Assembly: GCA_021018995.1 (NCBI GenBank)
Contig: CM037587.1
Span: 67,165,604 to 67,229,603, forward strand
Reading direction: 5' to 3'
DNA: 64,000 bases
Source of the DNA: Chloranthus sessilifolius
Taxonomy: Eukaryota; Streptophyta; Magnoliopsida; Chloranthales; Chloranthaceae
The notes under the pieces were generated by a model. It had not been told where the DNA came from and made no database searches. It saw only the letters and a program-made list of their open reading frames with translations. The position numbers were made by a program, and so were the translations under genes. Numbering within the stretch: the stretch's first letter is position 1; each line of letters opens with the position of its first letter. Of this stretch, positions 35,368-47,339 are shown piece after piece.

Positions 35368-36027
35368 GAATCGAATTTGTAAAAACCAAGATAAAATATG
35401 TAAATAAATGAGAATTGGATTCAGTAAATCAAAGATCAGACACATAAATCAATAACCAAGGACAAGAAAATGCCTTTAAAATCAGCTTCTGTTTAATATG
35501 AAAATGTTTTCCATTCCGATATAAATATGTTTTGGATTTTGTCATTTAATCTATGCTTCATTATGATAAGATGTGGATTTGTATTGAGTTTCCTCTACTG
35601 AGCTTAGATCTAGCTCACCCTGACTATACGTCACAGGTATAACGCTATCAGGACACCGAACTTGCAGATTGAGGACTTGAGGATTTGTAAGAATTTCGAG
35701 ATTGTAGATTTAGTATAGTCCGGGCTTGGTACGTTCGTGCTATTATACATGCTTTGTACACCATTGCTAGGTGATGGTTAGTCATCACTGGCGGTTTGTT
35801 TTAATTTACTGCTCATGTTGGATATTAGAACTAGAGATTTTATTCATGCCATATGTATTGTCTGCTTTGATTTCTACATGTATTTGGATGTACCAAGTAT
35901 ATTCTATATCAGATTGTAATCTACGATTTGGCGGTCTGAGTTTTCCTATTTAGTTTTGGTGTAAAGTTAGAGAAAAAAAAAAATACGCAAAATTTTTGGT
36001 TAGAAAAATCCGGGCTGTCACAGAATG

Positions 36028-37769
36028 GATAATCAATTCTGTTCATATGATTTCTTTATTCATTCATAATATCTATTTCATATATCTCAACTAGACTCAT
36101 ACTTGTGCAAGTCGTAAATATGAAAGGTCTTTCCTTCGGCTTGTAATGGGGCTTTGGGTTTCAGAAGATTTTCAAAAAAAAGTTTAAAAGGTTTCAAAAG
36201 TTCTCTGAGAATTTAGCTAATCTTTTTCCTATTCTTCTTCTTTCTATTTCTATTTCAATAAGTATCCTGGTATTGGTAACTTCTTCCAATTTTTCTTTTC
36301 TTATGTAAATCCCATTTCTTCTCTTTTTTTTCTCGGCTTGGAAGCTTTTATGCTTCTCTTTTCAGAATCATCTCTTTTTTTTTTCTTTTCTTTTCCCATA
36401 TTTTTTTGTTGTACTTTTTTTTTTCAATTGTACCATTTTTTGACAGATCCCTTATCTGTTGATTCATACTCCTTTCACTCCCTCTTCTTTCCTGTTTTTT
36501 CATTCTAAACTCTCAGAAAATTGTATGGGTTAAAGGTTGAAAGCTTTGGGCAGTACATATGATTAAGGGTGTATAAAATTTTGGTACAAAGAAATTCAGT
36601 TTAGGCTTCTAATATGGCTTCAAAGGGTAAATATTTTATGGGATTTTAACTTTTTGGCTTTGGTTTTAACAAAAGATGGCCGTAGATCATCTTCATGATT
36701 TTACTAGCATGGATGTCTTATTGCTTTGATACATTTAATAGATAGTTTAAAATAAACAAATCATCACATTAAAAGAATATTTTGATTCTAAGTTCAACAA
36801 TATGAGATTTTACATACAAATAGTAAGTTCAAGAAAAAAATAGTTTGAATAGAAGCAGTCTCTCTCTCAGAATAGAAGAGGAAATATTAGCTCAAAAGCT
36901 CACTGGTTTATCATTTTGAAATTATAATATAAAATATTACAGCTTTGATCAATCGTATAGTTTCAAACATTCGTTCTGATACAGTGTTCTGAAGATGCTA
37001 AACATGAATTACAACAGTTCTATTTTGATTGTTGAACTAATACTATGATGGACTGTCAAGTTTTATAGATTCCTAATTTTTTTTTTATCATAAATTCGCA
37101 TATAACGATTAACTTATTCTACTAATAATTAAAAAAAAAAAAAATTATGCAAAATGCAAATCAAATTAAACAAACAAATTATTAAACAAACTAATAAACT
37201 AACTATTATAAACAGAAGTTGTGTATCCCCCCCAAACTTAAATAGGACAATGCCCTCATTGTGCAAAACATGGGACACAGTAAAATTTTCGTACCGGTGA
37301 GGTTCAGAATGTAGTAAATCCATACAATCACTCGAGAACATAATATTATATAGCAGGAAGTATCTTATGAACGATCGTGTTTTATCACGATTTAGATCGT
37401 AACATACTTGCTCGGAAAATAATTTCTAACTAAAGCAAAATAAAAGAGTTAGTTTACATACTTTACAGGATTTTGTTACGGATGAGTCGGTAGTTCGACG
37501 GTGCCCATGAATATATCAAACATACTTAGGGTCTGCTAGTGATATAGTGATCACTGGTCCTTCTTCGGCTGGAAAGAAAAATTTCAGGGTTCCATATCCT
37601 CATTTGAGAATTAAGAGGGGAGGTATGAACAAAATATGTGCTCTCCTCTAATTTTTTTGGGTTTTTGTAAAAAATTGACGGTGCGTCGAAAGCGGTAGTA
37701 AAAGGTAACCTCGGTATATATGGGACTTCAGTCACAATATTGGTACACTATCTTTATTATTTTTTTAGG
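36028..37769 (-). other. Internal 3' non-coding region of the minus-strand element
   Basis: Together with 32097-32697 this matches 40508-42962. On the minus strand it contains ACAATGAGGGCATTGT followed by TTTAAGTTTGGGGGGG (about 37250-37203), an internal PPT-like tract. It also holds AATCG/CGATT palindromes at 37363-37402 and CACCGTCGA (about 37510-37490), a word usual just after pol in Athila-type elements. T-rich runs are frequent. The last 200 bp or so carry a decayed extension of the gag frame. Otherwise there is no gene. Confidence 0.65.
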
Positions 37770-38457
37770 GTCTATTTTCAATTTCTATTATTTTTAGTTT
37801 CTCTGGTGGGGAAACTTCTGCTTTAATTTCAGGCTCACTATCCTTGGTCTCGGGGATGACTACTAACGTAGGCATCTCCACCTCGTTATTAAAAGTCTCA
37901 CCACTTCTTAAAGGTTGAACAACTTGGATCTATTATGGGAGAATCGATGTCTCTCCCACAAAAACTTGTCCTCTCGAATTACTCACAGGTTGGGACTGCA
38001 ACTGGTTGCTCTCTCGTTCCACCAATTGCGTAGCTAGATGCTCAACTTGGGCTTCTAGTTTCGTAATGGATTGTATGTGCGAATATAAAACTTGAGAGAA
38101 TTGAGCGAGCGGGGATAAATCCTTGGAACGCTGATGCCACTGTTGCTATAAATCCCTAAGGATTTGAACAACTGTGTCATCAAATCCGCTGCTCAGAGGA
38201 CTGAACTGTTACTGCTCATATGGCTGATATGGTCTCATGGGTGGTAGGTAGGTCTGTTGGAAATTCTGTGTAGGAGGAGAGTTTGGCTCAACAATAGATG
38301 GTCCTTGTTGTTGACCACTAGTGGAGCCATAATTAAAACAAGGATGGTTACTCCACTGCGAGTTATACGTGTTATCGTATTCACTTCGCTGAAATGCATA
38401 CGCCCATTCCCAATCTATCATCTTCGAGTTTAGTGGAGCAACAGGGTAATTAGACAC
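37770..38457 (-). pseudogene. gag: Gag C-terminal half of the minus-strand element
   Basis: One minus-strand frame runs from 38457 to about 37770 interrupted by stops but no indel. It includes Q-W-S-N-H-P-C-F-N-Y (like the W-x-N-H-P-N-F block), then ITKLEAQVEHLATQLVERE and, after two stops, QPLRSGETFNNEVEMP. The L-E-x-Q-V/I-x-x-L-A-x-Q and L-R-S-G-x-x blocks are typical of the end of Athila-type Gag. A further fragment at 37735-37526 continues with a P-Y-I-P-R-L-P-F block. No pol follows. Confidence 0.75.
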
Positions 38458-39168
38458 TCAAAATATTTATAGATTTGGAATGAGTGTGGTGCATAAACAA
38501 AAAAGAATATAATAATAATTAAATTTTATTTATTTATTTATTTTTCAATAAAAAATCTTTATTATTAGAGTTTTACCAAAAATAGAAAATTCTAATAAAT
38601 ATGCCAAAATAAAAATATCTAATAAAAGAAGTATTCTATAAAAAATCTGGCCCAAATCGGGTTCAGAATCACCTCTTAAACACTAAAGGAAATATTACCA
38701 AAAAAGGAAAGAAATAACTAAAAAAGAGGATTTGGAAGGGTAATCATTGGATTTTGGGCTCGAGAAAAATTCTACCAATGGAATTCACTACATGCGCGTC
38801 ACAAAGAGCTTTCCGAATTGGAGTCATTTGTGCGATTCCAATACCTGTACCCAAAGTTATGACCAAAATACCGGCACGCGCCCAAAACTGCTCCAATTAG
38901 GAAAAGATCACGATTTCTTGCTAAATTATTAATATTTTTTTAATTTATATTTTTGCATTATTTTATTTTTATTTTAGAAGGCAAGAAGAGAAACAAATCT
39001 GAGCCTCTAGTTTCTGTGGCCGGCTACTTTGAATAAACTTGTAAAAGCTTAATAAACAATTAAAATAAAAGAACAAAAAAAATAAAAAGAGAAAGATAAA
39101 TATTAATTTTTAAAACAGAAATATAAGTAAAAAGATAAATCACTTCCCCGACAATGGCGCCAAAAACT
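38458..39168 (-). other. Leader of the minus-strand element with PBS
   Basis: TGGCGCCATTGTCGGGG on the minus strand (39162-39146) lies seven bases after the LTR and fits an Asp-tRNA PBS. The rest is AT-rich leader. I see no gag N-terminal capsid domain, so that part of gag is missing. Confidence 0.75.
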
Positions 39169-40507
39169 TGATCGCTACTTATGTATGTATCTAATTAAGT
39201 CTTAACCTATTGCAAGCGCACAATGAAAATTATAGATCTAGTATAGGATTGTTCCCACGAAGAAGTTATTATCTTATCTATATTTCTATTTCAAAGTTTA
39301 TATTTATCTTTTAAGGTTCTAAACTACTGGAGAAATATGAATAAAGAATAGGTTCTGAATCTAAAGTGCATAAAATAAATCCTAATCCTCCTTCAGATTG
39401 AGGTTGTAAATCCCAATCTTCAGTCATCGGATATTTATAAAAATAAACATTACCGTTACACTAATCTGTAAATTTCAACCCGAGTCGTCAATTCAAATCA
39501 AAATTCAAAAATGTTTACAAAGTATATAAATAAAGCAAATAAAATCTAAACTAGAAAACAAAGTAAATATATCTTTCACCTCTCAACTGCAGTCGTCAAT
39601 TGCTTATGAGAAACTAGGATATCTACACTAATCTTCAGCACCCAATAGCAGTCGTCAATTACTCTTGAGAAACCTCTGATATCTAATCTATAAAGCAATA
39701 AAAATCTACTCTAATTTTGATTAAAAGAAAACCCAACCTCAGTCGTCAAATGATGCTGAGAATTTCTTTAATGGTTTATTCCGACACCGGGCCCTCTTAT
39801 TTATAGATCATAAGGAGTCGATTTATAAGACTTCTAATTCTAATAAAAGAAACTACTAAAGTAAAAGTATCGTAATATAACTCTAATTCCTAATTTTATT
39901 CTTCATTGCTTTCAAACTGTAGAAGTGCTTTGGCTTTCTTTCCTTGATAAGAGCAGCAAAGATTTTTGGAGTTTATCTTCATCAATCTTCTCAGATCCGT
40001 AATTCACTAAACTTCTAATTCTGTGCATGTCGGTAGTAGTTCTTATATGATCAGCAGTAGCAGTTCAGTAGTCGGGAAGCTTTTCTTTTACACAATCGTA
40101 AATTATGATTATCTGTTTTCTTCTCTTTTTTGAAAAATCATAAATCATGATTTTCTAGCTTCTCCTATTATGACAATTACGATTACGATTTTTTTTACGA
40201 TTGCTCACTTTTTCTTCTTGTATTGCTTTCGCTTCTAGAGAATCGTAAATTACGATTTTTTATTTTTTTACTTCATCAATGCTCAATCGTCTTTTATGAT
40301 TTTCTAGCTTTCAATATATAGCGAATTGTCTTCTTACACTAAATCGTCTTTTACTACTCTTTGAGTTTATTTTGATGAATATTAATACTTTGGCTCTCTT
40401 TTATTAACTTTCTTTAATATTTGCACATCAGGATCTTATTAGTAGCAAACTAAGTCCTAGCATCACTAAGTTAAGGGTGATAAAATGGTAAATTATGTGA
40501 TTGATCA
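39169..40507 (-). repeat. 5' (central) LTR of the minus-strand tandem
   Basis: The 1339-bp LTR has TG...CA ends on the minus strand and is close to 30755-32096. The PBS lies on one side and, at 40508-40521, a PPT of an adjoining internal region on the other. It therefore serves as the LTR shared by two units of a recombined array. TATAAATA is at 39805-39798. Confidence 0.88.
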
Positions 40508-42962
40508 TACCCCCCAAACTTACGTTTTGCTAGTCCCTAGCAAACAAGGAAACATAAAATATCTAAAACTATGAATTTAAATTCTACTTTCATAGGGAGT
40601 ACGATTGCATTTAGCAGATGCAACAAGCCATTAAACCCCTAGGTGATCCCTAATAGAGGAGTTATAGTCTCTTGAAGGTTTTAAGTGAATTTACCTACAA
40701 ACTTCAAATATATTTTTTTAGAATTTTCAGGAATTTTCAAAACTAAAAAGAAACAAGAAGTTAAAAATCTATACTAATTTTATACACTAACTAAATTAAT
40801 TAATCAATCATCATATGGTTATTATGATTTTCAAAAATTTCAAATCTATTATCCTTAACTTTCCATCATCGCAGTCATCTTTGATTAGAACTCCAACCCT
40901 TTCAATTCATAGTAAGCACAGAGCTTATATCAGTGAAAAGTTTATTCATTATAGATTTTTCTAAACTGCAGTTTTTAGAAAATATTTTCATCCAAATTTT
41001 CACTATTGGCATACTCTAAAAATAATATTAAAATTTTGGGTTCTCACAATATGTATATATAATAAATTTTCCAAGAATGCTTGACTAAAAAGGTAAATCT
41101 CATAGAATGGATAATCAATTCTGTTCATATAATTTCTTTATTCATTCATAATATCTATTTCATATATCTCTACTAGACTCATACTTGTGCAAATCGCAAA
41201 TAGAAAAGGTCTTTCCTTCAGCTTGTAATGGGGCTTTGGGTTTCAGAAGGTTTTAAATAAAAAGGTTAAAATGTTTCAAAAGTTCTCTGAGAATTTAGCT
41301 CCTTTTTTTCCTATTCTTCTTCTTTCTATTTTTATTTCAGAAAGTATCCTTGTATTGGTAACTTCTTCCCATTTTTCTTTTCTTAGGTAAATCCCATTTC
41401 TTCTCTTTTTTTTCTCGGCTTGGAAGCTTTTATGCTTCTCTTTTAGACTTTTCTCTTTATTTTTAAGTTTTTCTAAATCTTTTTTTTTTTTCTATTCTTT
41501 TCCCATATTTTTCTATTGTATTTTTTTTTTTCAATTGTATCCTTTTTTGGCAGATCCCTAGCTATTCATACTCTTTTCACTCCCTATTCTTTCATTCTTT
41601 TTCATTCTAAACTCTCAGAAAATTGTACGAGTTAAAGGTTAAAAGCTTTGGGCAGTACATATGGTTAAGGGTGTATAAAATCTTGGTATAAAGAAATTCG
41701 GTTTAGGCTTCTAATATGGGTTTAAAGGATAAATATTTTATGGGATTTTGACTTTTTGGCTTTGGTTTTAACAAAAGATGACCTTAGATGATCTTTGCGA
41801 TTTTACTAGCATTGATGTCTTATTGCTTTGATACATTTAATAGATAGTTCTAAAGAAACAAATCATCACATTAACAGAATATTTTGATTCTAAGTTCAAC
41901 AATATGAGATTTTACTTGCAAATAGTAGAAGTTCAAGAAAAAATTAGCTTGAATAGAAACAATCTCTCTCTCATAATAAAAGAGGAAATATTAGCTCAAA
42001 ATCTCATTGGTTCATAATTTTGAAACTATAATCTAAAATATTATAGTTTTGATTAATCATATAGTTTCAAACATTCGTTCTGATACAATATTCTGAAGAT
42101 GCTAAACATGAATTGCAAGTGTTCTATTTTGATTGTTGAACTAATACTATGATAGATTGTTAAGTTTTATAGATTCCTAATTTTTTTCTTATCATAAATT
42201 CACATATAATGAATTACTTATTCTACTAATAACTAAAAAAAAAAAATTTATGCAAAATACAAATCAAATTAAACAAACTAATAAACTAACTGTTATACAC
42301 AGAAGTTGTGTATCTCCCTCCCCCCCAAACTTAAATAGGACAATATCCTCATTGTGCAAAATAGGGGACACAATAAAATTTTTAATTTCAAAATTTTCGT
42401 AACGGTGAGGATCAGAATGTAGTAAATCCATACGATCACTCGAGAATATAATATTGTACATCAGGAAGTATCTTACGATCGATCGTGTTTTACCACGATT
42501 TAGATCGTAACATACTTACTGGGAAAAATTTTTCTAACTAAAGAAAAATAAAATAGTTAGTTTACATATTTTACAGGATTTTTCTACGAATGAGTCGGTA
42601 GCTCGACGGTGCTCATGAGTATATCAGACATACTCAACGTTTGCCAGTGATATAGTGATCACTGGTCCTTCTTCGGCTGGAAAGAAAAATTCCAGGTTCC
42701 ATATCCTCATTTGAGAATTAAGAGGGTTGGTATGAACAAAATATGGGCTCTCCTCTAATTTTTTTGGGTTTTTATAAAAAATTGACGGTGCGCCGAAAGC
42801 ATTAGGAAAAGGTAACCTCGGTATATATGGGACTTCAGTCACAATATTGGGCACACTATCTTTATTATTTTTTGAAGTCTATTTTCAATTTCTATTATTT
42901 TTAGTTTCTCTGGTGGGAAAACATCTTCTTTAATTTCAAGCTCACTATCCTTGGTCTCGGGG
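40508..42962 (-). mobile_element. Partial second internal region of the minus-strand element
   Basis: It is colinear with 32097-32697 plus 36028-37856, without the solo LTR. It shares the same gag-to-3' region junction, so the pol deletion predates the duplication. It breaks off at 42962 within the gag frame (after GGTCTCGGGGA) where Tekay-4 LTR sequence begins. The empty target site for the solo LTR is at 41105-41109. Confidence 0.85.
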
Positions 42963-43654
42963 ACTCCCTTGCATGCAAAGTGGGAAAAACCCACTACAAG
43001 AACTCGTCCCCATCTCCTTCCTTCTTTTTGCTTCAAACTGTGAAGGAAATCCTCTTAGAAAACTCTGTGAAACCATTAGAGCAAAAAGCCGAAGAAAATC
43101 AGAAAATAAAACATTTCTTCTAGATTCTCAAACCAATTTTTCTATTCAATTCCTTTCAAACCCTTGGATTTAGAACCTTGGATCACAAGGTGACCTACAA
43201 TTCGATCGAGAGGATTGCGAAGGCAATCGTTGGGTCTCAAAAAGTTCATTGCAGCCTTAGTTCTTACGAGCTCGGCGAACTCGATACCGACACCCGTTAG
43301 GCGTCGTTGTAACTGAGTGCACCAAAAGGTACGCTGTAAATGAAACATGTAATAGGCTAGGTTCATTTCATTAGTACGTGTACAATAAACTTTAAATCAT
43401 TGGTGTCGATTCCATACGATTGGATCGACAGCCTAAGGACATAAGATTGTGAAAAAGTTTCGGAGTCAAAATCTCCAAATTCTTGCACTCTGAATCTTTT
43501 ATACTGATTAAATAAGTACAAAGTATTTTTCTGTGCAATATATACAAGCTAATATTATATTTATATAAAATAAAAGGCTTAGCTAACTAAGAAACCAAAG
43601 AGCAAAAGAGGAGCAAGGGGCATCATAGCAAGCGTGTGCCTCAGGCTTGCCGCG

Positions 43655-43737
43655 ACAACCTCATAAGGTTGCCGTGGCAAGGTGCTCAGCTAAAGAGCTT
43701 GCCGCAGCAACCCTATAGCTTGCTGAGGCAAGCCTGT
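43655..43737 (+). repeat. Two adjacent hairpins of GCTTGCCGC type
   Basis: Arms CTTGCCGCGACAACCT and AGGTTGCCGTGGCAAG flank CATA (two mismatches). About 8 bp further, GCTTGCCGCAGCAA pairs with TTGCTGAGGCAAGC (one mismatch). Both are GC-rich in an AT-rich region. Confidence 0.85.
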
Positions 43738-44079
43738 GTTTTGGCTTTGGGTCTCCTTTATTGTGCCTTTGGTCTATTTATATGTACAATATATTAATTT
43801 TTAAGACTAGGAATCATGTAGGGTACATATGTATGATCTATAGTGACCCAATAAAAGCAGTAAACAAATGCTAAAAACACGAATGTAAATCCTAGGTGCT
43901 TGGTGCTCATGAAGAGCTTGTAAAGAAGACTTGAGCTTGGATGCATGTGTGCACCTAAAACTAGTCACACGTTAGCTTGAGTTAAGGTACGGAGTTTACC
44001 TCGCTGAATTATGTCTTGTTTTCTCATTCACATCTAGTTAGCAAGTAATATATGTACATAAAAGCATGCTAAATATGTT

Positions 44080-44545
44080 CATATCAGTTTAGATGAATGG
44101 ATACGCATGAATAGGTTAATTTCAGTTCGATGAATGATTATGTATGACTATGCTAGACCAGTTTAGATGTATAATGATGTGTAGTGATGATGAAAGATAT
44201 AAGTTTCGATGTGTGTTTTTGCATGGCTATGCTCATGTAAATTTTGAGGCATGATAATGATAAACAATTCAGATTCGACGTATGATTTTGTATGAATATG
44301 CTATATTCAGTTTCGATGAATAGTCATGTATAATGATGATACAATCGGATTCAACATCTGATTAATGTACGAACATGCTAGTTCAATGAATAGGGTATGA
44401 TAATGCTAGTGCAGTTTAGAGATATGATTATGAATGATGAAGCTAGATCAGTGTAGATGCACGCTTATGAACAATGATATTTATTACAGTTAGATGTATG
44501 GATGTATGGTTATGTATAAGCATGCGAGTTCAGTTATGTTACGTT
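44080..44545 (+). repeat. Degenerate CAGTTTCGATGAATGATTATG tandem
   Basis: Roughly 8-10 diverged units contain CAGTT(T/C)(A/C)GATG, then ATGATTATG, then TATGCTAG. Periodicity is irregular (about 35-55 bp). No gene. Confidence 0.6.
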
Positions 44546-44608
44546 CAGTCTCGATATATGCTTATTGATATCTATTCATGATGTTCTCGCATATCTCTAC
44601 CATGCATT

Positions 44609-47011
44609 TGTAACATTCCAAAAAATTTTGACCTTTGAACAGTATGCCTCGGGGTGCGTGCCCGACTGCTCGCGTAATCGGCTGTGTGAAAAATATTAAG
44701 TTATTTGGGGTTGGGTCTTAAGTGAAAAAGGCTAATTTAGAGTGTGTATGGGCCTTTAGATGGATTGGTATACACCATAGTGGTGTGTATCGGCTCAACA
44801 CCGAATCCGATAGATAAGTGGGTTGGGTGTGCAGGCCCCATACCGAACCAAAAGATTTTATATAATGGATAACTACTTAATAAGGTATGTCCATTTCACA
44901 TGGAATCTAGTCCTTTAGATAAGAACTAATACACAGAAGAGTTTATGTGCCTTGTAGGGAACCAGCCCCTTTAGCTTATAAAAGAAGGCAAGGCTTTTCT
45001 TGTAAGCCTTTAGCTGTTTGCAAGGGTCTTGGGTTTTAGAGAGAGAGAGAGAGAAGAGAGAGGAAGAAGAAGAAGCTTTTAATGCGATGGGTCGTGCATG
45101 CGAGGACTTAATGATGGTGTGTTGATTGAGGACTTGGGATCGTGAGGAACCAAAAGAGTTCAACGTCGGAACCTAGTTTCGGATTTGAGCTCGTGGAGCG
45201 AGTGATCGATCAAATTGAGGTAAGGAATTTGTGTTAAGTTGTAAAGTGGTACTATGTGAGCCTCTGTTTATTATATGTGTTTAAATTTAGAGGAAAAGAA
45301 GATAGATTTTGAAGAAATGGAATTTAAACAAGAAAAAAATTAAGGGATAGGTGAAATCTGACGATTTCGATCGATCGAAATTAGATTCAATTGATCGAAA
45401 TGGACTTAAGAAGGTGAAATACGATTCCTGAAGAAATTCGATCGATCAAAAAGAAACTCGATCTATCCAAATTGACTGAGCATGCCGATAATGCTTCAGT
45501 ATACAAACTAGGAAGTTACGTCAAATTTTAGGTTAGCACGAACTTGTCCGTTTCCGCCTCGTTTTGAGAAAATGCTTAAATATGTTCGAGTTATTAGTGA
45601 TTAGAGTTAGTCCTTGATGAATCATTGTGTGCTTATGATGTAGATTGAGAAGTAGGAGCCGTCGATAAGGATCTTGGTGTCGCTTTGAGAGGCTCCAAGC
45701 TTAAGGTAGGGAAAACTTCTTAACATGTGAATTTGACTACAAGAAGCATGTGTGTAGTGACATGATAAGAATATGCATATTTTCTGATTCATTTTTACAT
45801 TAGCATAAATTTTGTTAGGTGATAAATTAAGAGTACTTTGTGAAACTAGTCGTTTAATTAGCATGAATTTCTTTCATTGTTTCAATATATGAAATGTGTT
45901 CGTACGTTGTGCACTCAGATTTATATATATGTTCGTGAAATCAATTATGTATGTGTGTTATATCAGAAATATGTGAGTAAATGTGTATATGAGTTTTGAA
46001 ACTTCAAACCTATTATAACTTACCACAATACATGGTGATTAACTATAAGTTATTTTTATACTTTGATTTAAGGTTATGTGTGATACCCAACCGACGCGGC
46101 GGGATATCCGTGACCGGTACGACGGCCAATCCCTACAATTGTGCTCCATGATGGTGACGGCTAGCTTTCGTTCACTTTCTTACTGATTTCGGTATATTCC
46201 TCGGCACAAGTTTCCCCCATTTGAAGGGACTTGGGTAACATACAAATGGTTTATGTGAACGACGATAGTAGGTATTCTCATCGGGGGCCCAGTGCTATAC
46301 ATGCTCAAGGATTATTTAAGTGATCAATTTAAGTTTTTCTTTTGTTATGAGAATAAGTTTTGGAAATCATGTACTAAACTTTGAAATATGCATTGGATAT
46401 CAGTTCCATTTCAAGTCAAATATCTTTAAATTATGAACGTTTATTTGGAAAGCATGTTCGATTATGTCATGAGATATATGCGTGATATGATGATATGCAT
46501 GTTATCGATGTTTCCTCATTGAGCTTAGATGTAGCTCATCCCTCAACTATACATCACAGTTACAGGTGTAGATCAGGATCTGATTGTGCAGAAAGGCTTG
46601 GGATCTCCCGTTTGGGGAATTTTACCTTAAGTGAGGTTTGAACTGGACACTTTTTGGGTTTGTATGGTGGATTTTGGGGACTTTTGAATTTTGAACTTGG
46701 TATGTCTTGGGATTAAATACAGTGGTAAGATTTGTTTTATAAGTATGTTTAGAAGCCACTATTTAGGTGATGGTTGGCCATCACCGTTGGTTTTCCCTTG
46801 GGCCCTTTTTGTTTAAAGGTTACATATAGAAGAAATCTTTTATTGCTATATATGTTTGTTTTGACTCTACTTTTTTAGGCTTACCAAGTAATTTCTATAT
46901 TCGGATTATGAAGTGTGATCCGACGGTCCAGTTTTCCCTGAGTTTGGAATGTAAGGAAGAAAAAAAAATATTATACAGTTTTTGTGCTTTAGGGAAAATC
47001 GAGCTGTCATA
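44609..47011 (+). repeat. Tekay-3 5' LTR
   Basis: The 2403-bp LTR begins TGTAACATTCC and ends GCTGTCATA. TATAAAAG is at 44977, followed by a GA-rich leader, GAG|GTAAGG donor-like at 45220, TCGATCGAA palindromes at 45361-45475, the block at 46106-46132 identical to Tekay-1 3400-3426, and an acceptor-like block near 46530-46565. About 130 bp present in the 3' LTR are missing near 45502. Confidence 0.92.
44977..44984 (+). promoter_or_regulatory. TATA box of the Tekay-3 LTR
   Basis: TATAAAAG is followed by AAGGCAAGG; the 3' LTR has the same box at 52867. A GA-rich leader begins about 60 bp downstream. Confidence 0.65.
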
Positions 47012-47339
47012 GTTGGTATCAAAGCATAAGTATTAGGTCTTATTAGAACCCAAGACTATGGCAGTAGATTCTATTTGGGCATAGGAGTTCCAACTAGGAT
47101 TTTTTCACAGTTGATGAAACCTTAGGCTTTAGGTCTTTTAGAGACTCAAGTTGTGACCGTAGGTTCTGTTTAGAACATGGGTTGTGGTCTTCACGATCAT
47201 TTATAGTAAAGATATTCAATGATCGTGATAGAAGTACGACTAGTAGACGAAATAGGTTTTAGATTTTTGTCGAAATATAGAGCCATGATGATCATGATAA
47301 CCATTGATTAAATCCTTTGTTTCATTTTTACAAATCTCG

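Larger units (their letters stand above)
32698..36022 (+). mobile_element. Tekay-type solo LTR nested in the minus-strand element
   Basis: The 3325-bp segment starts TGTAACATC, ends GGGCTGTCACA, and has perfect GAATG TSDs (32693-32697 and 36023-36027). The homologous copy at 41101-41112 is uninterrupted and shows the empty site. Blocks match other Tekay LTRs: GTACGCCTCG near the start, GAG|GTATGG at 33762, TCGATCGAA palindromes (33905-34095), TTAAGGTAGGG (about 34637) and GACTATACGTCACAG ending at 35636. There is no internal region. Confidence 0.93.
30755..40507 (-). mobile_element. Athila-type gag-only, pol-less retrotransposon (minus strand)
   Basis: Reading the minus strand, the 5' LTR is 40507-39169. 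It is followed at once by PBS TGGCGCCATTGTCGGGG (39162-39146, Asp-tRNA type), a gag 3' part (38457-37770), a non-coding region, the tract TAAGTTTGGGGG (32110-32097) and the 3' LTR 32096-30755. No protease, RT, RNase H or integrase is present. Gag runs nearly straight into the region that normally follows pol. A 3.3-kb Tekay-type solo LTR (32698-36022) is nested in the 3' part. To the right of the 5' LTR the internal 3' region is repeated (40508-42962), so the locus is a recombined tandem. It would depend on Pol supplied in trans. Confidence 0.8.
42963..44608 (+). repeat. Tekay-4 5' LTR, left part (5' end truncated)
   Basis: This is assigned as an LTR because Tekay-3 is inserted at its right end (44604-44608 GCATT against 55058-55062 TCATT) and the other side leads into the Tekay-4 PBS. 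It has blocks in the usual Tekay order: a leader, GATCACAAG|GTGACC (donor-like, 43190), TTAAGGTACGGAGTTTACC (about 43983). It includes two hairpins (43655-43737) and a degenerate repeat (44080-44545). No TG start is visible; the beginning was lost at the junction with the minus-strand element. Confidence 0.6.

Noticed and set aside
42839..43036. Minus-strand frame that seems to extend gag past 42962
   Set aside because: Homology to the other internal copy ends at 42962. Beyond it the sequence belongs to the Tekay-4 LTR, so the open frame is accidental.
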